Shown: piece after piece, positions 25,950-34,201 of the stretch | How the letters are laid out: each line of letters begins with the position of its first letter | Numbering within the stretch: position 1 is the first letter of the stretch | Assembly: GCF_002013375.1 (NCBI RefSeq) | Contig: NZ_MAEW01000022.1 | Location: 22,437-86,436, forward strand | Source of the DNA: Mycobacterium sp. D16Q13 | Lineage (GTDB): Bacteria > Actinomycetota > Actinomycetes > Mycobacteriales > Mycobacteriaceae | Direction of reading: 5' to 3' | Length of the DNA: 64,000 nucleotides | Position numbers and translations under genes: made by a program | Notes under the pieces: generated by a model | The model's database searches: none | The model's input: only the letters and a program-made list of their open reading frames with translations | Told to the model about the DNA's origin: nothing

Positions 25950-26768
25950 ATGACCGTCACGATCGTCGCCAAAGATCCCGTCGTCGCCGCTCTGGGTGCC
26001 GAGTGGGCCGCGCTGGACGAGCTGGGCGCTGCTCTCACCGATGAGCAATGGGCCGCGTCGTCCGTACTGCCGGGGTGGACCGTCAAGGACGTCATCGCGC
26101 ACGTGGTGAGTACCGAACGTCTGCTGTCGGGCGATCCGATCCCCAGTACCGATGAAGCCGTCGCCGCTCTTCCGCACGTGCATAATCCCGTCGGCGTCCT
26201 CAACGAACGGTGGTTGACTTACTACCGCAAGCTGCCACCCGGGGCGGTGCTGAACGACTTGCGCACCGTGACCAGCGCGCGCCTGGCAGTCCTTGAGGGT
26301 CTGTCCCAGGACCAGTTCAACGCCGAGACGGTGACCCCGGTGGGACCGGAAAGCTATGGCCGGTTCATGCAGATCCGTGATTTCGATTGCTGGATGCACG
26401 AATTGGACGTGCGCGACAGCCTCGGGTTGCCCGCACCGGCAGACCCGGTGGCGGCGACGCCCGCGCTCACCGAGCTGATCAATGCGCTGCCGTTCCTCAT
26501 CGGGAAGCGGGCAGGCGCACCTCAGGGCAGCCGGGTGCGCTTCGTACTCACCGGGATTGGCGCACAGAAGGTGGACATCGAAATACCCGACCGGGCGCGC
26601 ATTGTGTCGGCGCTCTCGGGCACCCCACATGTGACGCTTACCGCCGACACCAGCGAATTCGCCCGGCATCTGGGCGGCCGGGCCAGCGCGAACCGCAATG
26701 GCTTCACGCTCGACGGCGATCCCGACCTGGGTTGGAAGATCATCACCAACCTGCGCTTCACGATGTAG
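25950..26768 (+). CDS. Mycothiol-dependent maleylpyruvate isomerase-like protein
   Basis: The 272-residue protein has the four-helix DinB/MDMPI N-terminal domain. Helix one carries W-x3-DVIAHVV (LPGWTVKDVIAHVVSTERLL, residues about 40-59), contributing a metal-binding histidine. A later CWMHELDVRDSLG motif supplies further histidine and glutamate ligands. A C-terminal domain with FTLDGDPDLGWK follows. Family members use mycothiol as cofactor or conjugate it to substrates; the reaction here is unknown. I took ATG 25950 because the domain begins there. Its end overlaps pepC by 11 bases in convergent orientation. Confidence 0.75.
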   Translation: MTVTIVAKDPVVAALGAEWAALDELGAALTDEQWAASSVLPGWTVKDVIAHVVSTERLLSGDPIPSTDEAVAALPHVHNPVGVLNERWLTYYRKLPPGAVLNDLRTVTSARLAVLEGLSQDQFNAETVTPVGPESYGRFMQIRDFDCWMHELDVRDSLGLPAPADPVAATPALTELINALPFLIGKRAGAPQGSRVRFVLTGIGAQKVDIEIPDRARIVSALSGTPHVTLTADTSEFARHLGGRASANRNGFTLDGDPDLGWKIITNLRFTM

Positions 26769-28035
26769 CGGGTAGCTCCAGAAACGCTTGCAGCGCATCG
26801 GAATACATCGGCACATCACGCGCGCCCATCAGCTCACGCACCGAATGCATGGCCAGCGTCGCGGCTCCCACGTCGACGGTGACGATGCCGGTGTGTGATG
26901 CCGCGAACGGACCGATGGTCGAGCCGCACTGCATATCCGCGCGATGCTCGTACCGCTGGACCGGAACCCCGGCCCGCTCACAGGCCAGGGCGAAGGACGC
27001 CGCACCCCGACCATCGGTGGCGTAGCGGACATTCGGGTGAATCTTGATCACCGGTCCGGCGTTGACGGCAATCTGGTGGCCCGGTTCATGCCGATCCGGA
27101 TAGTTGGGGTGCGTGGCATGCGCCATATCGGCCGAGACCATCAGCGAGGCGGCCGCACGCCGCAGGAAATCCTCCCGGGTGCCGTTGCTGGACAGCACGA
27201 TGCGCTCCAGAACCGTCGACAACAGGTCCGAGTGGGCGCCGTGATCAGAGACAGAACCGATCTCCTCGTGATCGAAGAGCGCCAGTACCAGCGTCGAGCT
27301 GGACTCGGCGGCCAGGAATGCTTCCAATCCGGCGTAGCAGCTGGCCTGGTTGTCCAAACGCGGTGCGCTGACCAGGCTCTCGTCGGGGCCGATGAGAGCG
27401 GCCGCGGTCAGATCATGTGCCATCAGATCGCGCCCCAAAATATCGGCCGCGGCGACCCCCAGCTGTTCTGCGATGAATTCGTCGAAGCTGTGCTCACCGC
27501 TCCACACGGAGTTCACATGCCATTGCGGGTCGATCACCCACTTCTTGCGTTCCTCGGCGCTGACCATGTGGATCGCCAGGTTTGGCACCCGCAGGATTGG
27601 CTGCTGAATGCGAATCAGCGTTGACCGCACCGTATCCCCATCGCGCACCAGCACCCGTCCGGATAGCCCCAGATCGCGGTCCAGCCAGGTCTGCACCCAC
27701 GCTCCGCCATAGGGCTCCAGAGCGACCATGGGCCAACCCGCTTGCACGCGATCGGCATTGGCCTTCACCCGCAGGTTCGGGCTGTCGGTGTGAGCGCCGA
27801 TCACCCGGAAGGAGGAGTTATCGTCTGCCATGTCCACGCCGCGCCAGGCCACGATCGATCCCGAGCGCACCGTGAAGTAGTCACCCGAGTGCCCCGGCCA
27901 GCGCTGCGCCTCGAACAGCTCGGTGAAGCCTTCCTGACGGAGGCGCTGCGCCACCGTGTCCACGGCGTGAAACGGCGACGGCGAGGCGTCGATGAATTGG
28001 CACAGTCCTGCTGCGGTCGCGGTCACGCTTCCCAT
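26758..28035 (-). CDS. pepC: M18-family aminopeptidase
   Basis: The 425-residue enzyme shows the M18 di-zinc aminopeptidase motifs in order: HTDSPNLRVK (first zinc histidine and catalytic aspartate), LDNQASCYAG, FDHEEIGS (catalytic Glu-Glu), SADMAHATHPNYPDRHEP and the closing HSVRELMG histidine. It removes N-terminal residues from peptides in the cytoplasm. ATG 28035 gives the family N-terminus (FIDASPSPFHAV). As recalled it corresponds to Rv0800, also beside the encapsulin genes. It is divergent from the DyP/encapsulin operon with only 33 bases between start codons. Confidence 0.93.
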   Translation of the reverse strand: MGSVTATAAGLCQFIDASPSPFHAVDTVAQRLRQEGFTELFEAQRWPGHSGDYFTVRSGSIVAWRGVDMADDNSSFRVIGAHTDSPNLRVKANADRVQAGWPMVALEPYGGAWVQTWLDRDLGLSGRVLVRDGDTVRSTLIRIQQPILRVPNLAIHMVSAEERKKWVIDPQWHVNSVWSGEHSFDEFIAEQLGVAAADILGRDLMAHDLTAAALIGPDESLVSAPRLDNQASCYAGLEAFLAAESSSTLVLALFDHEEIGSVSDHGAHSDLLSTVLERIVLSSNGTREDFLRRAAASLMVSADMAHATHPNYPDRHEPGHQIAVNAGPVIKIHPNVRYATDGRGAASFALACERAGVPVQRYEHRADMQCGSTIGPFAASHTGIVTVDVGAATLAMHSVRELMGARDVPMYSDALQAFLELPATS

Positions 28036-28068
28036 GATGGCTGACTGGATTGGGTCTAGGGTCGAGGC

Positions 28069-29076
28069 GTGACCGATCCCGTGCCACAGCCTGTTCTGGA
28101 ACCGCTGTCCTCGTCGGCCATTTTCTTGGTGGTGACCATCGACGACGGTGCCGAACAGGCAGTTCACGATGCGTTGCCCGATGTGTCCGGCCTGGCCAAA
28201 GCCATCGGATTCCGCGATCCGGCACGGCGATTATCGCTGGTCACCGCGATCGGATCGGATGCCTGGGACCGGCTCTTTTCCGGTCCGCGCCCCCACCGGC
28301 TGCGGCCGTTCCAGGAGGTGCGTGGTGAGCGGCACACTGCCCCGTCCACACCCGGTGACCTGCTGTTCCATATCCGCGCGAGCACCATGGACCGCTGCTT
28401 CGCATTGGCCGCGCGTATCACCACCGCCCTGGCGGGCGCCATCACCGTGGTGGACGAGACACACGGTTTTCAGTACTTCGACAACCGGGACCTGCTGGGT
28501 TTTGTGGACGGCACCGAGAATCCCGATGGCGACGAAGCCGCCTCGGCCGCCCTCGTCGGCGCCGAGGATGCCGATTTCGCCGCCGGCAGCTACGTGCACA
28601 TCCAGAAGTACCTGCACGATATGGCCGCCTGGAGCGCGCTGCCCGTCGACGAGCAGGAGAAGGTGATCGGCCGCACCAAACTCGATGACATCGAATTCGA
28701 CGATGCCGTGAAACCGTCGAATTCGCATGTGGCCCTGAACGTCATCGAGGACGACGAAGGCAACGAACTGCAGATCCTGCGTCGCAACATGCCCTTCGGC
28801 GAACTCGGGAAGGCCGAGTTCGGGACGTACTACATCGCCTACTCACGCACCCCGGATGTCACGGAACGCATGCTGCACAACATGTTTGTCGGGGATCCGC
28901 CGGGGAACACCGACCGCATCCTGGACTTCTCGACTGCGGTCACCGGCGGGCTGTTCTTCGCGCCGTCCGCCGACTTCCTCGACACTCCCCCGCCGCTGCC
29001 CACCCAGGTAGCCGCGAAATCCACTGAATACCAAGGATCCCTATCCATCGGCAGCCTGAAAGGAACGTCGGCATGA
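28069..29076 (+). CDS. Dye-decolorizing peroxidase, encapsulin cargo
   Basis: This 335-residue heme peroxidase has the DyP signature GFVDG (144-148, catalytic Asp147), the proximal heme ligand His220 (NSHVALN) and the distal arginine in ILRRNMPFG (238-239). Its C-terminus carries a targeting peptide, SLSIGSLKG (324-332), of the type that docks inside encapsulin shells; it follows a Pro-rich linker. It uses peroxide to oxidise substrates and is probably enclosed in the nanocompartment. The GTG start at 28069 has no strong ribosome binding site. Its stop overlaps the encapsulin start (ATGA), so cargo and shell are coupled. As recalled, M. tuberculosis has the same pair (Rv0799c/Rv0798c). Confidence 0.95.
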   Translation: MTDPVPQPVLEPLSSSAIFLVVTIDDGAEQAVHDALPDVSGLAKAIGFRDPARRLSLVTAIGSDAWDRLFSGPRPHRLRPFQEVRGERHTAPSTPGDLLFHIRASTMDRCFALAARITTALAGAITVVDETHGFQYFDNRDLLGFVDGTENPDGDEAASAALVGAEDADFAAGSYVHIQKYLHDMAAWSALPVDEQEKVIGRTKLDDIEFDDAVKPSNSHVALNVIEDDEGNELQILRRNMPFGELGKAEFGTYYIAYSRTPDVTERMLHNMFVGDPPGNTDRILDFSTAVTGGLFFAPSADFLDTPPPLPTQVAAKSTEYQGSLSIGSLKGTSA

Positions 29077-29870
29077 ACAACCTGTATCGCGAACTCGCAC
29101 CCATCACGGACGAGGCGTGGGCGGAGATCGAAACCGAGGCCAGCCGTACCTTCAAGCGCCATATCGCCGGACGCCGGGTGGTTGACGTCAGCGAGCCGGG
29201 CGGTCCCTCGAGCGCGGCCGTGAGCACCGGACACCTACTCGATGTGGCGGCACCCGCCGACGGCGTGCAAGCCCACCTGCGGGAAAGTAAGCCGCTTGTG
29301 CGGCTGCGCGTCCCCTTCACCATCAGCAGGTCGGCCATCGACGATGTGGAACGCGGCTCTCAAGACTCCGACTGGGACCCCGTCAAGGAGGCTGCCAAAA
29401 AGCTGGCATTCGCCGAGGACCGCGCGATCTTCGAGGGGTATCCCGCCGCCTCGATCGTCGGTATCCGCGAATCCAGCTCCAATCCCGAACTCAAGCTGCC
29501 CGACGATGTCCGCCAGTACCCCGACGTCGTCGCGCAGGCGCTCTCGGAACTGCGGCTGGCGGGTGTGGACGGCCCGTACTCGGTGCTGTTGTCGGCTGAG
29601 GAGTACACCAAGGTGAGCGAGGCCTCCGATCGCGGGTACCCCATCCGCGAGCACCTTCGCCGGTTGGTCACCGGGGAGATCCTCTGGGCGCCGGCGATCG
29701 ACGGCGCACTCGTGCTGAGCTGCCGCGGCGGGGACTTCGATCTGCAGCTGGGCACCGATGTCACCATCGGGTACCTGTCCCATGACGCCGAGAGCGTGCA
29801 GCTCTACCTGCAGGAGACCCTGACGTTCCTGAGCTACACCGCCGAGGCGTCGGTCGCGCTGCTGCCATAG
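29073..29870 (+). CDS. Family 1 encapsulin shell protein (Cfp29-like)
   Basis: The 265-residue protein begins MNNLYRELAPITDEAWAEIE and keeps the family 1 encapsulin pattern: an N-terminal helix that binds cargo peptides, FKRHIAGRRVVDV, and YPDVVAQALSELRLAGVDGPY in the middle. It ends in the conserved LQLGTDVTIGYLSHDAESVQ and ETLTFL strands. It self-assembles into an icosahedral protein compartment (60-mers in known homologues of this size) that encloses the DyP peroxidase encoded just upstream. No signal peptide is visible, so assembly is cytoplasmic. The gene ends at 29870 and two hairpins follow directly. Confidence 0.95.
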   Translation: MNNLYRELAPITDEAWAEIETEASRTFKRHIAGRRVVDVSEPGGPSSAAVSTGHLLDVAAPADGVQAHLRESKPLVRLRVPFTISRSAIDDVERGSQDSDWDPVKEAAKKLAFAEDRAIFEGYPAASIVGIRESSSNPELKLPDDVRQYPDVVAQALSELRLAGVDGPYSVLLSAEEYTKVSEASDRGYPIREHLRRLVTGEILWAPAIDGALVLSCRGGDFDLQLGTDVTIGYLSHDAESVQLYLQETLTFLSYTAEASVALLP

Positions 29871-29886
29871 GCAAGCCCGGGCTCTC

Positions 29887-29957
29887 CACACACTCATGTG
29901 TGCCCATCTTTGAGCGACAAAGCAATTCGCTGTCTTGCTGGTCACTCAAAGGTGGGC
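29887..29957. terminator. Tandem hairpins between encapsulin and a convergent exported-protein gene
   Basis: CACACA-CTCA-TGTGTG (29887-29902) is a perfect 6-base hairpin beginning 16 bases after the encapsulin stop. A larger structure follows, with GCCCATCTTTGAG (29902-29914) pairing with CTCAAAGGTGGGC (29945-29957) over 13 positions with one G-U. It lies between convergent genes and could terminate both; no T-tract is present, as is common in mycobacteria. Confidence 0.6.
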
Positions 29958-29967
29958 AACAGGAAGA

Positions 29968-30603
29968 TCAAACGGCCTGGAGTTTCCCGATCGCCGAGTG
30001 CACCACCTGGTCGAGCCTCGCCCGCCCCTCACCCGCATCCCACGCGAACGATCGCACGACAACGAGCAGCCCACGAACCCGGACCCACGTCACCAGCTGC
30101 CCTGGGATCTCCTGGTCCATGTCGGCCGGCCGCATCAGCACTGTGACCGACGGATACGGCGCGGTGTTCGGGCCGGGCGCGGACGAAACCTGCACCGACG
30201 CGGTGCCCGTCTCCAGGGTGTTGAACCCCTGCGCGGGCGCGATGGACTTGGCCCAGGCGATCATGTCGGCCCCGGGGTTCTCTTTGCCGTAAAGAACATC
30301 GACAAATTCCGTACAGCGCGACAACGCTTGCAAACGAACCAGAAAGTTGACCTTGGCGCCATTCGCGTCGCCGGCCTGGTGACACAACTGGTCACCACTA
30401 CTGGTTGCGCCGGCGAGATCGTCCTTCTCCACCTTCCAGTCCGCGGGGATGGCGTCGTCGGGAAGCAGCAACATCAATTGTGAGCTCGGCCTGTCCGCCA
30501 GGCTGCCGTCTGCCCTGGCCGGGCTCGCGAACCCGATGACCGCGATCACCATCGACATGGCCGCCGCCATACCGCGCCTTTTACGCCTCACTGACCACCC
30601 CAT
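29968..30603 (-). CDS. Exported protein of unknown function
   Basis: From ATG 30603 the protein has 211 residues and begins MGWSVRRKRRGMAAAMSMVIAVIGFASPARADG, a twin-basic signal peptide with cleavage after ARA. I chose this ATG over one at 30609 because AGGAG then lies 7 bases upstream instead of 1. The mature part has two cysteines (LCHQAG and SRCTEF) and a beta-rich C-terminal half with TVLMRPADMDQ and WVRVRGLLVVVRSF. This resembles mycobacterial secreted or lipoprotein-like sensor domains of the PknH/LpqN type only loosely. Function is not assigned. Confidence 0.65.
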   Translation of the reverse strand: MGWSVRRKRRGMAAAMSMVIAVIGFASPARADGSLADRPSSQLMLLLPDDAIPADWKVEKDDLAGATSSGDQLCHQAGDANGAKVNFLVRLQALSRCTEFVDVLYGKENPGADMIAWAKSIAPAQGFNTLETGTASVQVSSAPGPNTAPYPSVTVLMRPADMDQEIPGQLVTWVRVRGLLVVVRSFAWDAGEGRARLDQVVHSAIGKLQAV

Positions 30604-30736
30604 GAACATGCTCCTCCCTAAGTTGGTGGGAGCATAGCTGGGAGATCGCCAAACTGCATAACAGCCCAGACCTAGACGCACACCGCAGCGGAATTCGACT
30701 TTGCTTTCCGCTATCGAACAGTCGGCCAGAATGGCT

Positions 30737-30792
30737 GTCGGCGGTGATACCCCGCCGACGAATAGGGCTAGCGCACTCGGCAGATATGCCGA
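30737..30792 (-). terminator. Two hairpins downstream of purQ
   Basis: Reading with purQ, TCGGCA/TGCCGA (30777-30792, 4-base loop) is followed by GTCGGCGG/CCGCCGAC (30737-30759, 7-base loop); both stems are perfect. They start about 32 bases after the purQ stop, in an otherwise featureless 221-base gap before the exported-protein gene on the same strand. They are plausible intrinsic-type terminators without U-tracts. Confidence 0.55.
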
Positions 30793-30824
30793 ATCACCAG
30801 CAAATTCCTACTGGAGACTGGGAT

Positions 30825-31499
30825 CTACGCGGTGAGCACGGCGTCGAGCGCCGAGTAGAAAATGCCGAGTCCATCGTCGCTGGGTCCGGTCAGCGGCTCG
30901 GTCGCGTGCTCCGGGTGCGGCATGAGCCCGACCACCCGGCCGTTGGCCGAGGAAATCCCGGCGATATCGCGCATCGACCCGTTGGGGTTCTCGCGGTAGC
31001 GGAAAACCACCCGGCCCTCGCCTTCGAGCTCGTCGAGCACATCGTCGGAGGCCACATAGCGGCCTTCACCGGACTTGAGCGGCACCAGGATGTCGGCCCC
31101 CTGCTCATATCGGGAGGACCATGCGGTGTTGTTGGCGTCGACACCCAGCCAGACATCGCGGCATACAAAGTGCAGACCGGCGTTGCGGGTCAATGCTCCG
31201 GGCAGCAGCCCGGCTTCGCACAGCACCTGGAAGCCATTGCAAATTCCCAGAATTGGCAGACCTTGTGCGGCCGCGTCGACCACCGAGCGCATCACGGGCG
31301 CAAAGCGCGCGATGGCCCCGGCGCGCAGATAGTCACCGTAGGAGAAACCGCCGGGCACGATCACCGCGTCAACGGACTTCAGATCGGCATCGTCGTGCCA
31401 CAGCGAGACGGCCTCGGCCCCGGAGAGCCGGGCCGCCCGAGCGGCGTCGACATCATCGAGGGTGCCGGGGAAAGTGATGACACCGATGCGTGGGGTCAC
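30825..31499 (-). CDS. purQ: FGAM synthase glutaminase subunit (PurQ)
   Basis: PurQ releases ammonia from glutamine for the PurL reaction. The 224-residue class I amidotransferase has the nucleophile cysteine in GICNGFQVL, an oxyanion segment in PGGFSYGDYLR, and the His/Glu pair in PHPEHATE. The start is GTG at 31499, overlapping the purS stop by 4 bases, so the two are translationally coupled. It works in complex with PurS and the PurL encoded about 7 kb away. Hairpins lie downstream. Confidence 0.97.
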   Translation of the reverse strand: MTPRIGVITFPGTLDDVDAARAARLSGAEAVSLWHDDADLKSVDAVIVPGGFSYGDYLRAGAIARFAPVMRSVVDAAAQGLPILGICNGFQVLCEAGLLPGALTRNAGLHFVCRDVWLGVDANNTAWSSRYEQGADILVPLKSGEGRYVASDDVLDELEGEGRVVFRYRENPNGSMRDIAGISSANGRVVGLMPHPEHATEPLTGPSDDGLGIFYSALDAVLTA

Positions 31500-31735
31500 T
31501 CGGACTCCCGCACGATTTCCCAGTCCTCGATGACGGTGTTGGCGAGCAACGCCTCGGCGATCGACTCGAGATCGGAGTCGCCGATCTCTCCCTCGAACTC
31601 CAACTCAAAGCGCTTGCCCTGGCGCACGTCTGCCACGCCGGCATAGCCAAGGCGCGCGAGCGCGCCCACAATGGCTTGTCCCTGCGGGTCCAGGATCACG
31701 GGTTTCGGCATGACGTTTACGACGACTCGGGCCAC
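31496..31735 (-). CDS. purS: FGAM synthase small subunit (PurS)
   Basis: The 79-residue protein MARVVVNVMPKPVILDPQGQ... has the ferredoxin-like beta-alpha-beta pattern of PurS, with GQAIVGALARLGYAGVADVRQGK and a C-terminal LLANTVIEDWEI. PurS bridges PurQ and PurL so that ammonia passes between them; its presence fits the short PurL in this window. It is the first gene of the purSQ unit, with a 51-base divergent region to the MBL-fold gene that must hold its promoter. Length is normal. Confidence 0.95.
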   Translation of the reverse strand: MARVVVNVMPKPVILDPQGQAIVGALARLGYAGVADVRQGKRFELEFEGEIGDSDLESIAEALLANTVIEDWEIVRESE

Positions 31736-31786
31736 GGACTGACTTTACCGTGTGGGCCGGGACACATCCCGCCTAGACTCCCCCTC

Positions 31787-32425
31787 ATGCAGCTGACCCA
31801 CTTCGGGCATTCGTGCCTGCTGGCCGATTTTGGCGGCACCACTCTGCTGTTCGATCCGGGCAATTTCTCGCACGGATTCGAGGGGATCACCGGCCTGTCG
31901 GCCATCCTGATCACCCACCAGCATCCCGACCACGTGGATCTGGAGCGGCTGCCCGCGCTGGTCGACGCCAACCCGGGGGCGGCGCTCTACGCCGATCCGA
32001 TGACCGCGGCACAGCTGGGCGAGCCGTGGCAGGCGGTGCATGCCGGCGATCGCTTCACCGTCGCGGAACTGAGTGTGCGCGGGGTAGGTGGCCAGCACGC
32101 GGTCATCCATCCGGAGATCCCGCTCATCGACAACACCTCGTATCTGATCGGCGACGGCGACCATCCCGCGCGGCTCATGCATCCCGGCGATGCGCTCTTC
32201 ACACCCGGCGAGGAGGTCGACGTGCTGGCACTACCGGCCGCGGCGCCGTGGATGAAGGTCTCCGAGGCGATCGAGTATCTGCGCGCGGTGAACCCGGCGC
32301 GGGCGGTACCCATTCACCAGGGCATCCTGCAAGAGGCCGCATATCCGTTCTTTTACACGCGATTTCGCGAGATGTCTGACGCCGACTTCCAGGTGCTGCC
32401 GCACGAGGACGCGGTGTTGTTCTAG
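31787..32425 (+). CDS. Metallo-beta-lactamase-fold metal-dependent hydrolase
   Basis: The 212-residue protein starts MQLTHFGHSCLLADFGGTTL and has the metal-binding HQHPDH motif (HxHxDH, near residue 45), followed by histidines in GGQHAVIH and near the C-terminus (PIHQG). This resembles the UlaG/UPF0173 branch of the MBL fold, acting on phosphoesters or lactones; the substrate is unknown. ATG 31787 is chosen because the fold begins there. It is divergent from purS and ends just before a palindrome shared with another convergent site. It matches Rv0786c in position (recalled). Confidence 0.83.
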   Translation: MQLTHFGHSCLLADFGGTTLLFDPGNFSHGFEGITGLSAILITHQHPDHVDLERLPALVDANPGAALYADPMTAAQLGEPWQAVHAGDRFTVAELSVRGVGGQHAVIHPEIPLIDNTSYLIGDGDHPARLMHPGDALFTPGEEVDVLALPAAAPWMKVSEAIEYLRAVNPARAVPIHQGILQEAAYPFFYTRFREMSDADFQVLPHEDAVLF

Positions 32426-32432
32426 GCCCTCC

Positions 32433-32498
32433 GGCGCCGACACGCCGCGTTTCGTTCTGTTTCGCGAGTAACTTTCGCAGAATGCGGAGTGTCGACGG
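32433..32498. repeat. Dispersed palindrome copy 1 between convergent genes (terminator-like)
   Basis: The left arm GGCGCCGACACGCCGCGTT (32433-32451) can pair with 32481-32498 at 13 of 16 core positions, with inner TTCTG/CAGAA arms extending the structure. The same 19 bases recur exactly, on the opposite strand, at 42120-42138. Both copies lie between convergent stop codons, so a bidirectional terminator role is likely. Confidence 0.6.
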
Positions 32499-32513
32499 AC
32501 AACAGGATGCGAG

Positions 32514-34172
32514 TCAGCCGATGTCCTCCGCGGCGCCCCGGCCCGCGGCACGTCCACTGAAGATGCAGCCACCCAGGAACGTGCCCTCCAACGCGCGGTA
32601 TCCGTGCACACCACCGCCCCCGAATCCGGCAACCTCACCGGCCGCGTAAAGGCCGTCAAAGCAGCTTCCATCGGCGCGCAGAACCCGCGATTCAAGGTCG
32701 GTCTCCAAACCGCCCAACGTCTTTCGCGTCAAGATGTGCAACTTCACCGCGATCAGCGGGCCGGCCTTCGGATCGGTGAGCCGGTGCGGGGCCACCACCC
32801 GGGTAAACCGATCCGCGAGGTAGGCACGTGCGGCACGGATGGCGGCGATCTGCGGATCCTTGCCAAACGGGTTGGCCACCTCACGATCGCGTGCCGTGAC
32901 CTGCTGGGCGATGGTTGCGTAGTCCAGCGGTGTGACGTCCGGCAGCGCGTTCATCTTGGCGACCAGGTCGGGCAGGTTCGAGGCACTGACAAAGTCGATG
33001 CCCTTGTCGATGAAGGCCTGCACCGGCGCCGGTGCACCTGCCTTACCGCGCCGCAATACCCCGCGCACATCTTTGCCCGTGAGATCGGGGTTCTGTTCCT
33101 GCCCCGACAGTGCGAACTCCTTGGCGATGATCCGCGCATTCAGGATGAACCACGAGTAGTCGTGTCCGCTGCGACAGATGTGTTCCAATGTGCCCAGGGT
33201 GTCGAATCCCGGAAACAGTGGCGCTGGTATTCGAGATCCGTTGGCGTCCAGCCAGAGTGATGACGGTCCCGGAAGGATGCGGATCCCGTGGCCCGGCCAG
33301 ACCGGGTTGTAGTTGGTGATGCCCTCGGTGTAGTGCCACATGCGGTCGCGGTTGATCAGGTGGGCGCCGGCATCGACCGAAATCCCGAGCATGCGGCCGT
33401 CGACGTGAGCGGGCACCCCGGTCAACAGCTGGGACGGAACGCGCCCCATGCGTTCGGGCCAGTTCTCCCGGACCAGATCGTGGTTACCTCCGATACCACC
33501 GCTGGTCACGATGACGGCCTGCGCACGGAATTCAAACTCTCCCACAGCTATTCGCGAAGAAGCTATACCTCGCGCGGCGGTCGAGGGCTCCAGCACGGTG
33601 CCGCGCACACCCACGGCGGCACCCTGTTCGACGATCAGTTCGCCGACCTGGTGCCGGTATGCGATGCGCACCTGACCACGGTCGGCGGCGGCGAGCACGC
33701 GCCGCGCGAAGATCTCCACCAGACCTGGTCCAGTACCCCAGGTGATGTGAAATCGCGGTACCGAGTTACCGGGCCCGAGCGCGTCCTTGCCGCCGCGCTC
33801 AGCCCACGCCACCACGGGAAATATCTGCAACCCCCTGGCGCGCAACCAGCTTCGCTTCTCACCCGCCGCAAAGTCCACATACGCGTGCGCCCATTGACGA
33901 GGCCAATGGTCCTCCGGGCGGTCGAACCCGGCAGTACCGAGCCAGTCCTGCAGAGCCAGCTCGTGGGAGTCTTTGATCCCCAGGCGGCGCTGTTCGGGAC
34001 TGTTGACGAAAAGCAGGCCACCGAAGGACCAATAGGCCTGCCCGCCCAGATTGGCGGCATTCTCCTGCTCGACGACGACGACATTCTTGCCGCGGTCTAC
34101 CAATTCACAGGTCGCCACCAATCCTGCAAGACCTGCGCCCACGACGATGACATCGGTACTCGCGTCACTCAC
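32514..34172 (-). CDS. FAD-binding dehydrogenase (fumarate reductase/3-ketosteroid dehydrogenase-like)
   Basis: The 552-residue flavoprotein starts at GTG 34172 with the FAD-binding motif DVIVVGAGLAGLVATCELVDRG and ends with the second FAD element GLYAAGEVAGFGGGGVHGYRALEGTFLGGC. It belongs to the succinate dehydrogenase/fumarate reductase flavoprotein superfamily, which includes KstD-like steroid dehydrogenases, and corresponds in position to Rv0785 (recalled). Electron donors or acceptors and the substrate are unknown. No iron-sulfur subunit is adjacent. The ribosome binding site is weak. Confidence 0.85.
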   Translation of the reverse strand: MSDASTDVIVVGAGLAGLVATCELVDRGKNVVVVEQENAANLGGQAYWSFGGLLFVNSPEQRRLGIKDSHELALQDWLGTAGFDRPEDHWPRQWAHAYVDFAAGEKRSWLRARGLQIFPVVAWAERGGKDALGPGNSVPRFHITWGTGPGLVEIFARRVLAAADRGQVRIAYRHQVGELIVEQGAAVGVRGTVLEPSTAARGIASSRIAVGEFEFRAQAVIVTSGGIGGNHDLVRENWPERMGRVPSQLLTGVPAHVDGRMLGISVDAGAHLINRDRMWHYTEGITNYNPVWPGHGIRILPGPSSLWLDANGSRIPAPLFPGFDTLGTLEHICRSGHDYSWFILNARIIAKEFALSGQEQNPDLTGKDVRGVLRRGKAGAPAPVQAFIDKGIDFVSASNLPDLVAKMNALPDVTPLDYATIAQQVTARDREVANPFGKDPQIAAIRAARAYLADRFTRVVAPHRLTDPKAGPLIAVKLHILTRKTLGGLETDLESRVLRADGSCFDGLYAAGEVAGFGGGGVHGYRALEGTFLGGCIFSGRAAGRGAAEDIG

Positions 34173-34201
34173 CGGTTCACCGTAGCGGGGACGATTGACG
34201 A

